A stretch of DNA of 10,151 nt from an uncultured Lewinella sp. (GTDB lineage Bacteria; Bacteroidota; Bacteroidia; Chitinophagales; Saprospiraceae): positions 1 to 10,151 of the forward strand of contig CALIGP010000186.1 of NCBI GenBank assembly GCA_938021455.1, written 5' to 3'. Positions 1 through 7,517 of this stretch are shown here, in pieces; position 1 is the first letter of the stretch; each line of letters begins with the position of its first letter. The translations under genes were made by a program, and so were the position numbers. The notes below the pieces were generated by a model. That model searched no databases. It was not told where the DNA came from and saw only the letters and a program-made list of their open reading frames with translations.

Positions 1-1240
1 TGGGCGCCTCCAGTAAGGCCGACATCGTCCGTGAAATGAAGCTAACGGCCAGAATGCGACGAACGGCCTGTGGGTCGAGACCTTTCAGGTCAGGGGAGTA
101 CCCACCGGAGCGGAGATCAGAGAGGTACAAACCAAAGTCGAGCAAGAAGTCCGTAATGCCCGGGGCGTTGAGCTTACCGAGGTTGGGAATGCGACCTAGG
201 CGCTCTTGTCCAATACCGTTGAGGAGTTGGCGGGCGGAAGCATTGGTCTGGAAAATGGACATATCCCGCTTGTCTAAAAACAAATCACTGTCAGCGCCAG
301 AAAGCAGAAAGAAGGTCTCCTGCGCCATTCCGAAAACAGTCTCGAAAGTCGTCAGGTTATGGTACGAGCGAATGAGACTGTCCGCCTGGCTACTACTGTA
401 TTGGCTCACGGCAGCGTGGAGTAAGTCGTAGGCGGTATCCGTAGCGTCAATGGCTTGCTGCAGGGGAGGGAGATTGGCGGCGAGTGCTGGTCCGGCAGCC
501 ATCTTTTCCCAGTAAGGAGAAGACCTGTCTCCTCGCTCTTTTACCCATTCTTCCAGGCGTTGGCGCGTAGCGGTCAGCTGCTTTCCCGATGCTGGCAGCG
601 CGGGTTGGATTTCTTCGGTGAGCTTCCGCAGTAAGCGGAGAGCCGGGTGAGGAGAATACGATTCTTCCCGGGCGATATCTACCAGGAGGTCCGCCTTTTT
701 TTCAGCTGAAGAACGCTTGTTGAGCTCGGCGCTTAGCTTTTTCTCGGTAATCTCCGTGCGTAGATTAAGGAGGTTTTCGCGGGCAGCCAGTAAGCGGCTA
801 AATTGTTTCTGGTAAGCATTTAGGTCGCTGCGGTGGGCCAGGATTTCGCGGACGGCCGTCAGGCCGGCAGCTCTGCGTTCGTTGGGGTTGAAGGCTACGG
901 CATCCGGACCGAAGAGTTCGTCAAAGCGCGTCAGGCTGGGGTAGGCCTCATAGTATTCGTAGGCTTCCTGGCCACGTAGCCAGGCGCGGACGATTCCGGT
1001 GGCTGGTGGATCAGCGGCGGTCTCCCAATAGTTGTTCTTGAGGGGGAGCTTTTCAGTGTCAAGGGGCAGGAACTGATCGGCGGCGCGCTGAATGAAGGCT
1101 GGTCCGTCTTCGCCCATATTACCGCTATCTACGGCATCCATGATCGGATTGAAAAACTGCTCGCTGAGCAGGTCATTCGCTTTTTGAAACTGCCGGTTGA
1201 GCTGCTCGTTAGCCTTGATGTAGTCGTCAAAAGCTGACAA
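1..1240 (-). CDS. Unrecognised helical protein, partial (C-terminus off the left edge); may be the second half of the 1250-2227 gene
   Basis: The minus-strand frame is open from the TAA at 1252-1250 to the left edge, about 413 codons, and codon use looks natural throughout. I do not recognise the family. The predicted protein is rich in Ala, Leu, Glu, Gln and Arg. It contains heptad-like, probably coiled-coil helices near its start (LSAFDDYIKANEQLNRQFQK) and about residues 145-200 (QKQFSRLLAARENLLNLRTE), with no membrane segment and no obvious signal peptide of its own. There is no ATG near the beginning. The first usable start is TTG at 1240-1238, nine bases after the upstream stop; the first ATG is at 1141-1139, which would discard coherent sequence. 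The frame is the same as that of the upstream exported protein, so the two may be one gene interrupted by a nonsense codon. If it is translated separately, it would lack an export signal. The function is unknown. Confidence 0.75.
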   Translation of the reverse strand, partial: MSAFDDYIKANEQLNRQFQKANDLLSEQFFNPIMDAVDSGNMGEDGPAFIQRAADQFLPLDTEKLPLKNNYWETAADPPATGIVRAWLRGQEAYEYYEAYPSLTRFDELFGPDAVAFNPNERRAAGLTAVREILAHRSDLNAYQKQFSRLLAARENLLNLRTEITEKKLSAELNKRSSAEKKADLLVDIAREESYSPHPALRLLRKLTEEIQPALPASGKQLTATRQRLEEWVKERGDRSSPYWEKMAAGPALAANLPPLQQAIDATDTAYDLLHAAVSQYSSSQADSLIRSYHNLTTFETVFGMAQETFFLLSGADSDLFLDKRDMSIFQTNASARQLLNGIGQERLGRIPNLGKLNAPGITDFLLDFGLYLSDLRSGGYSPDLKGLDPQAVRRILAVSFISRTMSALLEAP

Positions 1241-1252
1241 GATACTCTGTTA
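1238..1252 (-). other. In-frame TAA junction between two open frames of the same phase
   Basis: Reading the minus strand, the codons are AAC TAA CAG AGT ATC TTG TCA GCT. The stop at 1252-1250 and the TTG at 1240-1238 are in the same frame, with only three codons between them. There is no ATG and no Shine-Dalgarno-like sequence in the gap. One base change, for example from TAT, TAC, CAA or GAA, would give one continuous open frame from 2227 past the left edge. Possible explanations are a recent nonsense mutation, a base-call error, stop-codon readthrough, or translational coupling to the TTG. Confidence 0.6.
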
Positions 1253-2227
1253 GTTACCGTTAGTGGTGTCCGCTTTGGCCATCCGCAAATCGATCTGGCA
1301 ACGGGTATCAATACGAGCCCGTTCGAGTTCGCCGTAGGAGAAAGCGAGAATATCCGCCAGGGGAACTTCCCGCATTTCAAGGTCAAGAATGCGGTAGATC
1401 AGGAAGACGTTATAGACGATGGGATCGCGGAAGGTAGCCATGTCACGGGCTTCGAGGTAATTCCCGAAGTTATAGGCAACAGCGTTAAGGTCTTCGGTAA
1501 AGGCTTTTCGGATGCTGGGGAGAATAGCTTTGTAGTTCAGCAGGTCCAGCGTAGGCAAAAACTGGCTGGTCTTGGGGAAAAGCTCATCGAGATCATTGCG
1601 GTTGATGTCTTCCCGTAGCTTAGTGAGAAAAGTATAGGTTAGCTCTTCCTGGGCACGGCGGCTGATCCAGTCGGATAGACCTGCAAGTGCGTTGCTGACC
1701 AGATTGGCGGTAGACAAGCCAGCGGGGCTGGTGGCCGCAGCATCAGCGGCGGCTCTGAGACTGAAGTTATCGGAAGGAGGTGCCGTGAAGACCTGACGGA
1801 TTTTGCCCAGGTCTACCTTTCCGTTGCGCGAGAAGAGTTCTGCTCCGGGTAATTTTTGGAGGAAGGCGGCGCGGGACGCAGGTGCAAGGGCCGTTGGAAG
1901 AGCAAGGCCCTCCGGTGGAAGGTAGCCCTCCAGTAATTGATCGAGCTTTTCGTTCAGTAAAAACTCACGGATAGCGGCATTGTCCCGGTAATGCGCCAGC
2001 AAGGCTGGCCCGGATAGTAGTTCCTCTACGCGTCCTTCATCGGGCATCCCGCCGTAGTAAGCCAGTACTAACACGATGGTGTCCAGAGCAGGGTTCGTGG
2101 GCGCAGTCGCTGCCTGTCTCGCCTGCGGAGCCAGGCGAACGACCCGGCGAAGGTCTTCGCCGATATTTTGAGCAAATAGCTGGCTGGTCAGAACTACCAG
2201 TACGGAAAAAAGGAAAAGCTTGTTCAT
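1250..2227 (-). CDS. Unrecognised exported helical protein (325 aa), possibly truncated by an in-frame TAA
   Basis: The gene starts at ATG 2227-2225. Residues 1-20 form a clear signal peptide: Lys at position 3, a hydrophobic core (LFLFSVLVVLTSQLFA) and a probable cleavage site after Ala19 or Gln20. The mature part is soluble and mostly helical, rich in Leu, Ala, Arg and Glu, with no cysteine pair, lipobox or enzyme motif that I recognise. The likely location is the periplasm or outer membrane. The protein ends abruptly at TTNGN, without a terminal domain, and the same reading frame continues after the TAA for more than 400 codons. The original protein may therefore have exceeded 735 residues. 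The gene lies 98 bases downstream of the 221-residue gene on the same strand, so the two may be co-transcribed. The function is unknown. Confidence 0.8.
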   Translation of the reverse strand: MNKLFLFSVLVVLTSQLFAQNIGEDLRRVVRLAPQARQAATAPTNPALDTIVLVLAYYGGMPDEGRVEELLSGPALLAHYRDNAAIREFLLNEKLDQLLEGYLPPEGLALPTALAPASRAAFLQKLPGAELFSRNGKVDLGKIRQVFTAPPSDNFSLRAAADAAATSPAGLSTANLVSNALAGLSDWISRRAQEELTYTFLTKLREDINRNDLDELFPKTSQFLPTLDLLNYKAILPSIRKAFTEDLNAVAYNFGNYLEARDMATFRDPIVYNVFLIYRILDLEMREVPLADILAFSYGELERARIDTRCQIDLRMAKADTTNGN

Positions 2228-2325
2228 ACCGAATATCTTAGGAATAGAAAAAATAGTAGCTCCAGGGATATCAAAGGGGAGCCTAGAAAAACATCGTGTG
2301 TTATCGCGGGATCGTTCGTCTGCCG

Positions 2326-2991
2326 TCAGGCGGTTTCGACGTCGGGGAAAGTACGTTCCTCCATAAAGTCGGCTACTGCCTGGATGCTGTAAGGGAAACC
2401 ACTTCCATCTGCATCCTTAATGGCGGGCTTAAGTACCTGTTCCAGCGTACTACAGTCTTCATTATTGCAGTCAATCTGATTCAGGCGCAAGCGCTCCGCA
2501 TAGATTTCCCGCGAGAGGGTGAAGGCATTTCGAGCGGCGGTATAAGCGGGCCGGTCGTAGGTGTCTCCTGCCAGCATCAATCGGACCCGAGCCCGGTCAA
2601 TGGCAGACCGAACGGAGGCTAATCCATCAATCATACGCTGGTTGATGGGAGTGGTGGCTCCTTCGGGTACGCCTCCGTTTGCTGCTGTATCAGCTTCCGG
2701 ACGGGTTGCTTTTACCCAGTCCAACAGGACTTGCTGCCCGGACTCATCGTCGTGGTCCGGATCAGCGAGGGCTGTTTTAAGTTGCTCCAATGGACTAACG
2801 TCCAGCTCCGCCTTCTTAGGGAAGGGGGCGAGCCGACGCAGCTGGTCAAGCTCAATGATCAGCACCAGAATATCGGCTTTGGACTTGTCGCTGACCAGCT
2901 CCTGTTCTTTGACCCGAGCTAACCTTCTGACAAACAACTCACGACATAGGCTGCTGACATCAGCCAGTAACTGTTTTCTAAAATTACTCAT
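2326..2991 (-). CDS. Unrecognised soluble protein (221 aa)
   Basis: I do not recognise the family. The chosen start is ATG 2991-2989 (MSNFRKQLLADV). The frame stays open upstream to a GTG at 3078, but the extra 29 residues (basic and Tyr-rich) look like translated leader sequence. The product has no signal peptide or membrane segment and is probably cytoplasmic. It is strongly helical and charged at the N-terminus (residues 1-70). It then has an acidic, Gly/Pro-containing linker around residues 85-125, and a second helical region to the end with two close cysteines in the segment CNNEDC, near residues 180-185. The gene sits between alkB and the split exported protein, on the same strand. Gaps of 103 bases on one side and 98 on the other allow either co-transcription or separate promoters. 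Its role is unknown. Confidence 0.75.
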   Translation of the reverse strand: MSNFRKQLLADVSSLCRELFVRRLARVKEQELVSDKSKADILVLIIELDQLRRLAPFPKKAELDVSPLEQLKTALADPDHDDESGQQVLLDWVKATRPEADTAANGGVPEGATTPINQRMIDGLASVRSAIDRARVRLMLAGDTYDRPAYTAARNAFTLSREIYAERLRLNQIDCNNEDCSTLEQVLKPAIKDADGSGFPYSIQAVADFMEERTFPDVETA

Positions 2992-3094
2992 AGTGTAGTA
3001 TATGGGAAGACGGTGTAACAGGTACAAAGAAAACAAATATTTAAAAGAACGTTGCTTTCCGGGGCCTTTCCCCTGCACCTGCGGTCCCGCGCCC

Positions 3095-4183
3095 CTACAC
3101 TATTGGCTGCGGAATATTGGTACTTTGCGATCCTATTTGGCGGGTTAAACCGTCTACCCGGGGATTCATAATGCTGAACCACAAAGGGGGGAAGAGAGCC
3201 AGAATCATACAGGCCGGGTACCCCGCTGGTAACTGTGGGCTTTCCCGGAACGCCCGAAGAATTTGATACTTCCGGTTGGCCCGAAAGTGGTGGTCGCTGT
3301 GGCGCGTTAGCTCATACAAAAATATTCGCCCCAGTTCATGGTTGCTGTTCCAGCTATGGATGGGCAAAACAGGTTCGTAGCGGCCCTGCTTATTTTTTCG
3401 CCGTAGCAATCCGTAATGCTCAATGTAATTGACGGACTCCAGCATCAGGAAGCCGAAAATGGCTGCGGCCACGGCTACCCAGAGTCCGGTAAATCCAAAA
3501 ATCAGGAAAATCGTCAGCAGGTAAACCAGTTGAACGATTTGGAAGCGTAACATCTGGTTTTGCCAACCAATGGCGGCGTGTCCGAGCTTAGTCAGCCGTT
3601 CGGCTTCCAACTGCCAGGCGTGCCACCAACTCATGGTGGTACTGCGAAGCCAAAAGGCGTAGATGCTCTGGTTTTTTCTACTGGTGGCGGGGTCGAGCGG
3701 GGTGGCTACGTGCCGGTGGTGGCCCCGGTTGTGCTCGATGAAAAAGTGCATATATAGTCCCATCAGTAGTAACGCCTGGGCAATCCACTGCTCGTGTTTT
3801 TTAGTGCGATGACCCAATTCATGGGCTACGTTAATACCTAAGGTGCCAATCATCAGGCCCACGTTCAGGATCATTCCCGTCAACTCATTTCCCGTTAATT
3901 CTCGGGTGGTAACATTGATAAGCAGGAAAATAACCGCACCCACCAGAATGGGAAGGTTGATATAGAGTAACCAGTCGAAGAGCTGCAGGCCCTTCCGTTC
4001 CTCTTCTTCTTCCGGCTCATGATTTTCTTCGCTTGCGGGCAGAATCAACTCCAGCAGCGGCAGGGTCAGAAAGGCAATATAGATGCTGCCGTAAGACCAC
4101 ACGCCACCGTAATAGAGGCCGAGGTATCCGGCAAGGGGAAGGAGGTAAGCAAGGAGGTATTTGAGGTCGCGATACACAGGCAA
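3095..4183 (-). CDS. alkB: AlkB-type membrane di-iron hydroxylase (alkane 1-monooxygenase family)
   Basis: This is an integral membrane non-haem di-iron mono-oxygenase of the AlkB / fatty acid desaturase superfamily, which hydroxylates the terminal carbon of alkanes or related lipids using O2 and electrons from rubredoxin. All the expected histidine clusters are present: HELGHRTKKH (residues 121-130), HNRGHHRH followed by VATPLDPA (151-166), NYIEHYGL (252-259), HSWNSNH (276-282) and HSDHH (295-299). Hydrophobic segments lie near residues 8-26, 31-50, 72-90, 103-119, 135-148 and 215-250. A highly acidic stretch at residues 52-62 lies in a loop. The length, 362 residues, is normal for the family. 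There is no ATG at the N-terminus. The start is TTG 4183-4181 or GTG 4177-4175, just after a promoter-like motif. The substrate cannot be read from the sequence, and no rubredoxin is visible in the window. Confidence 0.93.
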   Translation of the reverse strand: MPVYRDLKYLLAYLLPLAGYLGLYYGGVWSYGSIYIAFLTLPLLELILPASEENHEPEEEEERKGLQLFDWLLYINLPILVGAVIFLLINVTTRELTGNELTGMILNVGLMIGTLGINVAHELGHRTKKHEQWIAQALLLMGLYMHFFIEHNRGHHRHVATPLDPATSRKNQSIYAFWLRSTTMSWWHAWQLEAERLTKLGHAAIGWQNQMLRFQIVQLVYLLTIFLIFGFTGLWVAVAAAIFGFLMLESVNYIEHYGLLRRKNKQGRYEPVLPIHSWNSNHELGRIFLYELTRHSDHHFRANRKYQILRAFRESPQLPAGYPACMILALFPPLWFSIMNPRVDGLTRQIGSQSTNIPQPIV

Positions 4184-4199
4184 TAGTCTGGTTATAGGA

Positions 4200-4207
4200 C
4201 AAATATA
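4200..4207 (-). promoter_or_regulatory. Bacteroidota -7 promoter motif for alkB
   Basis: The minus strand reads TATATTTG, an exact match to the Bacteroidota -7 consensus TAnnTTTG, ending 16 bases before the TTG at 4183. The predicted transcript would have a leader of only about ten bases, which is common in this phylum. The upstream -33 element (TTTG) is poor: only T-rich sequence lies at the right distance. This motif supports the TTG or GTG start for alkB instead of a longer reading frame. Confidence 0.5.
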
Positions 4208-4257
4208 AGAAAAAGTGAATAAATATTCATAAAAGAAAACGATTGCGTAGCTCGGGT

Positions 4258-4348
4258 ACGCGAATCAAGCGCAAAAAGAGCTTAATCGAAGGCCCGTAAT
4301 CACTTGGCGTACCTGATCGTTGTCTATAGTGTAACCCTTGATTCGCGT
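4258..4348. repeat. 12-base perfect inverted repeat with 67-base spacer between CotH and alkB genes
   Basis: ACGCGAATCAAG at 4258-4269 is mirrored exactly by CTTGATTCGCGT at 4337-4348. A further partial pair, GGTACG (4255-4260) with CGTACC (4308-4313), suggests alternative folding. The element lies in the 208-base gap downstream of the CotH-like gene and upstream of the alkB promoter motif. Neither arm is followed by a T-run on either strand, so it does not look like a simple terminator. It could be the ends of a small mobile-element remnant, an operator pair, or a folded leader or trailer. Confidence 0.6.
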
Positions 4349-4391
4349 CAGGTGTCTACCGCCACCGGATCTTCCTGGTAATCTCCCTCTG

Positions 4392-6092
4392 TTACTTTAT
4401 TGCTAACTGATAGACCTCTTTCCCAACTCGGAGCAGGTACAGCCCTGAATGAATACCTGAAAAATCAAGTAAAGAAGCACCCATGGGTAATTGGCCCTGG
4501 CGAAGTTGACGACCGGAGAGGTCATATAATTTCCATGGAGTGTCTTGCCGGATAGGTGGAATAAGCTTTACGAAACCATCAGCAGGGTTGGGGGCGAGTA
4601 TATGTGCTCGTTCTGCATGGGGCGTATTGGTGCTTACGCTCATATCACAGGTCCAGGCGGCCATGAAGTTGGCCCGGTCCCGGATCCATTCTGCTGTGTA
4701 GGCAGCCCGGTCAGGGCCGCTGGCTAAGGAGCCGGGCCAGGCGAGTTCTTCTCGTTCGTACACGCCATTTTTATCGAGGAGTTGGTACTGTGTCCGAATT
4801 CGTGCTTCCAGGCTGTCAGGGGCAAAAAGGCCATCTTCCGTCAGCTGGGCATAGCGGGCGCAAAGACGGTCATTGAAGCCGACAACGTTCGTGGCGATCA
4901 GCCGACGATGAAGCCCGTTAGTTAATGTTCGTTCTATGGGCCAGTCGACTTCTTCGCCATCGAAGTTGTTGCCAAAGGTGCCGTCCAGGTCCCAAGGGGT
5001 ATAGAAGTAGGGCTCATCATTATCATAGCGCCCGGTATAGAGGTTGTTGCCGGTATTGTCTGCTGCGCCAAGGAGGTTGATGAAAAGAAAATAGTCGACG
5101 ATATTGTCCATGCGAAGCCGCTGGCTGACTTCGTTGGCGAACTGTTCATCGGGTGATTCCAGAATGAAGGAGACCAGATCGTAGAGATTGTTCCAGTTGA
5201 TGATGTCATCGCTATCTGGATATTTTAGCTCGTAGCCGTCCCAGGTGTCTGAAGTATTATTGCTGCGAGAGGGTACGTCTCGTAGGAGTACACCGGGTAG
5301 CGGGACTTCGCCTTTGTATAGTTCTCCACGGATTTCGCCCGTTGCCAGGTTGAATCTTTTGAGCTTTAGTAGCGAGCGATCTACTTGCTCTGATAAGTAG
5401 TGCAGCCCCTGGTAGTTGCCATTCAGAAATAATTCGCACCAGAGTACAGTAGCTCCCGATTTCGCTTTGGGCTCGTCTTCTGCATAATAAGGTTGGTGGA
5501 GGTCTAGCCAGAGGTGGTGGGCAACGAAGGCATTAACGCGGAGGGGTTCGTTATAGACACCGTCGAGGACCCAATCATCGTCCTCCCTCATATTCCCGAA
5601 TTGCGCATCCGTATTATCCTCTCCCGATTCATCTGTCCAAAACTCCAGATCGTAGGACTTCTTTGGTAGCGTCTGGCTGAACGAGCCCCGTTTTTCAATG
5701 CCCACAATACCGTAGAAGGTTTGCTCATCGTCGGTATAAACGAAGTCAGCAGCTACCTTAGGTTCATCCTGAATGCGCTCTCTGGAATCAATTTTCACCA
5801 ATGGTAGATCCGTAAAGTAAAGCTGATAGTTCTCTCCGCCAGAGGAAACTAGATAAGGTTGGCCCACGGCCAAGGAGACTTGTGCCGTAAGAAAGACATA
5901 GCGTTCTCCAGCCAGGAGAATGCGGGTAGGTAACTCGCCTTCGGCATTTCTGGCAGCCAGATCGGCACGGGCTACAATGATGTTTAATATGGTATCCCGT
6001 CCATACTGCTCAGTAGAGAGTTCTAAAACCTCCGTTTGGGCAAAGATCGTAAAGCTGAAGAGTAGTAAAAACAGGGGCAAGCGAATTTTCAT
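4392..6092 (-). CDS. Secreted CotH-kinase-like protein with a C-terminal T9SS sorting domain
   Basis: This is a 566-residue secreted member of the CotH family, atypical protein kinases first known from Bacillus spore coat CotH. The start is ATG 6092-6090; the frame includes a TTG one codon upstream, which I reject. Residues 1-19 are a signal peptide (MKIRLPLFLLLFSFTIFAQ). The CotH domain spans roughly 95-480. It has KKSYDLEFW (144-152) carrying the probable nucleotide-binding Lys, a DDDWVLDGVYNEPLRVNAF block near 171-189, GNYQGLHYLSEQVDRSLLK near 225-243, DNTGNNLY (345-352) and PWDLDGTFG (366-374), the acidic metal-binding motif of the family. Residues about 498-566 (APNPADG, YDLSGR, GLYLLRV) match the type A sorting domain used by the Bacteroidota type IX secretion system. 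The protein is therefore probably exported across the outer membrane and anchored or released. Its substrate is unknown. It is divergent from the acyl-CoA dehydrogenase gene. Confidence 0.9.
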   Translation of the reverse strand: MKIRLPLFLLLFSFTIFAQTEVLELSTEQYGRDTILNIIVARADLAARNAEGELPTRILLAGERYVFLTAQVSLAVGQPYLVSSGGENYQLYFTDLPLVKIDSRERIQDEPKVAADFVYTDDEQTFYGIVGIEKRGSFSQTLPKKSYDLEFWTDESGEDNTDAQFGNMREDDDWVLDGVYNEPLRVNAFVAHHLWLDLHQPYYAEDEPKAKSGATVLWCELFLNGNYQGLHYLSEQVDRSLLKLKRFNLATGEIRGELYKGEVPLPGVLLRDVPSRSNNTSDTWDGYELKYPDSDDIINWNNLYDLVSFILESPDEQFANEVSQRLRMDNIVDYFLFINLLGAADNTGNNLYTGRYDNDEPYFYTPWDLDGTFGNNFDGEEVDWPIERTLTNGLHRRLIATNVVGFNDRLCARYAQLTEDGLFAPDSLEARIRTQYQLLDKNGVYEREELAWPGSLASGPDRAAYTAEWIRDRANFMAAWTCDMSVSTNTPHAERAHILAPNPADGFVKLIPPIRQDTPWKLYDLSGRQLRQGQLPMGASLLDFSGIHSGLYLLRVGKEVYQLAIK

Positions 6093-6121
6093 CAAGGGGC
6101 TTTTGTCTTAAAAACGTTGTT

Positions 6122-6136
6122 GTCTTGGGGCAAGAC
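6122..6136. repeat. Short palindrome in the divergent intergenic region
   Basis: GTCTTG and CAAGAC flank GGG, a perfect six-base inverted repeat in the 174-base region between the divergent CotH-like and acyl-CoA dehydrogenase genes. It could be an operator for one or both genes. It is short enough to be chance, and no regulator gene is nearby. Confidence 0.25.
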
Positions 6137-6215
6137 GAGTTCATCACCAGCCAGTGTTGGTTTGGATAATTAGTACACAAGGTAAGAATGGTGATGCAAT
6201 GGTAAGGGTAACCCG

Positions 6216-6247
6216 TTGAAGCATCATGCGAAAATTCGCTAACTTCG
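6216..6247 (+). promoter_or_regulatory. Probable Bacteroidota promoter of the acyl-CoA dehydrogenase gene
   Basis: TTG at 6216-6218 (-33 element) is followed after 21 bases by TAACTTCG at 6240-6247, one mismatch from TAnnTTTG. The spacing matches the Bacteroidota sigma-A promoter. Transcription would begin around 6254, giving a leader of about 13 bases before the ATG at 6267. Confidence 0.5.
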
Positions 6248-6266
6248 CACGCCAAATAAAACGATC

Positions 6267-7430
6267 ATGGATTTTACCCTCAACGAAGAACAATTAGCCG
6301 TCCGCGAAGCTGCGCGGGATTTTGCCCAGCGGGTGCTGAAGCCAGGTGTTATCGAACGGGATAGTACGATGACTTACCCTACCGACGAAGTTCGCCAGAT
6401 GGCCGAACTGGGCTTTATGGGTATGATGGTAGACCCCAAATATGGTGGTGGAGGTATGGACAGTCTAAGCTATATTTTGGCGCTGGAAGAACTGTCTAAA
6501 GTCGACAATAGCTGTTCGGTGATCATGTCCGTTAATAACAGCCTGGTTTGTTATGGCCTGGAGACTTACGGTACGGAAGAGCAGAAGGAGCAGTACCTCA
6601 CCAAACTGGCTACCGGCGAGTGGATCGGTGCCTTCTGCCTCAGCGAGCCCGAAGCGGGCTCAGACGCCACCAGCCAGCGGACGACGGCCGTAGACATGGG
6701 CGATCATTACTTGTTGAACGGGACGAAAAACTGGATCACGAACGGCGGCACCAGCAAGGTCCACCTCGTTATTGCTCAAACGGATGCAGAGAAAGGCCAC
6801 CGCGGCATCAATGCCCTGATTGTAGAAACAGACTGGGAAGGCGTTACTGTTGGGGCGAAAGAAGACAAACTGGGGATCCGCAGTTCGGATACACACACCA
6901 TCATGTATTCTGACGTGAAAGTGCCGAAGGCGAATCGTATTGGCGAGGATGGCTTTGGCTTCAAGTTTGCCATGAAAACCCTGGCGGGTGGCCGCATCGG
7001 GATTGCTGCTCAAGCTCTGGGGATTGCCGGAGGCGCTTATGAATTGGCAACAGCTTACAGCAAAGAGCGGGAAGCTTTCGGGAAGCCCATCAGTCAGCAC
7101 CAGGCCATTGCCTTTAAGCTGGCCGATATGGCGACGGATATCGAAGCGGCTAAGATGCTCGTTTACCGCGCCGCCTGGCTTAAGGATGCGGGTAAAGACT
7201 ACAACCAGGCAGGCGCTATGGCTAAACTCTACGCCAGCTCCGTAGCCATGAAGCATACCGTAGAAGCCGTACAAGTACACGGCGGCTATGGCTTTGTGAA
7301 AGAATACCACGTAGAGCGCCTGATGCGGGACGCGAAGATTACCCAGATCTATGAGGGTACCAGCGAGGTGCAGAAGATTGTGATTAGCCGGGGGCTGCTG
7401 AAGGGAGATCTGTATGTGGATATGGAGTGA
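6267..7430 (+). CDS. Acyl-CoA dehydrogenase (short/medium-chain type, FAD)
   Basis: This is a complete 387-residue flavoprotein of the acyl-CoA dehydrogenase family. It performs the alpha,beta-dehydrogenation of acyl-CoA, the first step of beta-oxidation or of branched-chain amino acid breakdown, and passes electrons to electron-transfer flavoprotein. It is cytoplasmic. Family signature 1 is CLSEPEAGSDA (124-134) and signature 2 begins at QVHGGYGF (336-343). WITNGG (156-161) contributes to FAD binding, and REAFGKPI (268-275) is the conserved Arg segment of the C-terminal helical domain. The catalytic base is Glu363 in QIYEGTSE, at the position used by short- and medium-chain enzymes rather than that of isovaleryl-CoA dehydrogenase. 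The N-terminal helical domain covers about 1-120, the beta domain 121-235 and the C-terminal helical domain 236-380. The start is ATG 6267, just downstream of a good promoter match. Chain-length preference cannot be decided from sequence alone. Confidence 0.96.
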   Translation: MDFTLNEEQLAVREAARDFAQRVLKPGVIERDSTMTYPTDEVRQMAELGFMGMMVDPKYGGGGMDSLSYILALEELSKVDNSCSVIMSVNNSLVCYGLETYGTEEQKEQYLTKLATGEWIGAFCLSEPEAGSDATSQRTTAVDMGDHYLLNGTKNWITNGGTSKVHLVIAQTDAEKGHRGINALIVETDWEGVTVGAKEDKLGIRSSDTHTIMYSDVKVPKANRIGEDGFGFKFAMKTLAGGRIGIAAQALGIAGGAYELATAYSKEREAFGKPISQHQAIAFKLADMATDIEAAKMLVYRAAWLKDAGKDYNQAGAMAKLYASSVAMKHTVEAVQVHGGYGFVKEYHVERLMRDAKITQIYEGTSEVQKIVISRGLLKGDLYVDME

Positions 7431-7517
7431 TGCGTCTTGAGGCGTTACCGTGTGGATGCTAAAAGGCACAAATCGTTTTCAGTCTCAATTGTTGATTCAA
7501 GTTCTCAATCCCTGTGG

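Noticed and set aside
36..431. Plus-strand open frame of 131 codons
   Set aside because: It lies antisense to the long open minus-strand frame at 1-1240. The product is Arg/Ser-rich with no domain-like sequence.
2561..2998. Plus-strand open frame of 145 codons
   Set aside because: It is antisense to the 221-residue gene. It has Ser/Arg-rich low-complexity translation typical of a shadow frame.
3059..3075. GGGG-CCTTT-CCCC hairpin after alkB as a terminator
   Set aside because: The stem is only four pairs and is not directly followed by a T-run on the minus strand, so support is too weak.
2992..3078. N-terminal extension of the 221-residue protein to GTG 3078
   Set aside because: The ATG at 2991 gives a natural N-terminus. 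The extension translates the A/T-rich leader and nearly reaches the alkB stop.
6093..6095. TTG as start of the CotH-like gene
   Set aside because: ATG is the next codon and begins a normal signal peptide.
6660..7469. Minus-strand open frame of 269 codons
   Set aside because: It lies antisense to the acyl-CoA dehydrogenase, whose motifs are complete. Its translation shows no family features.
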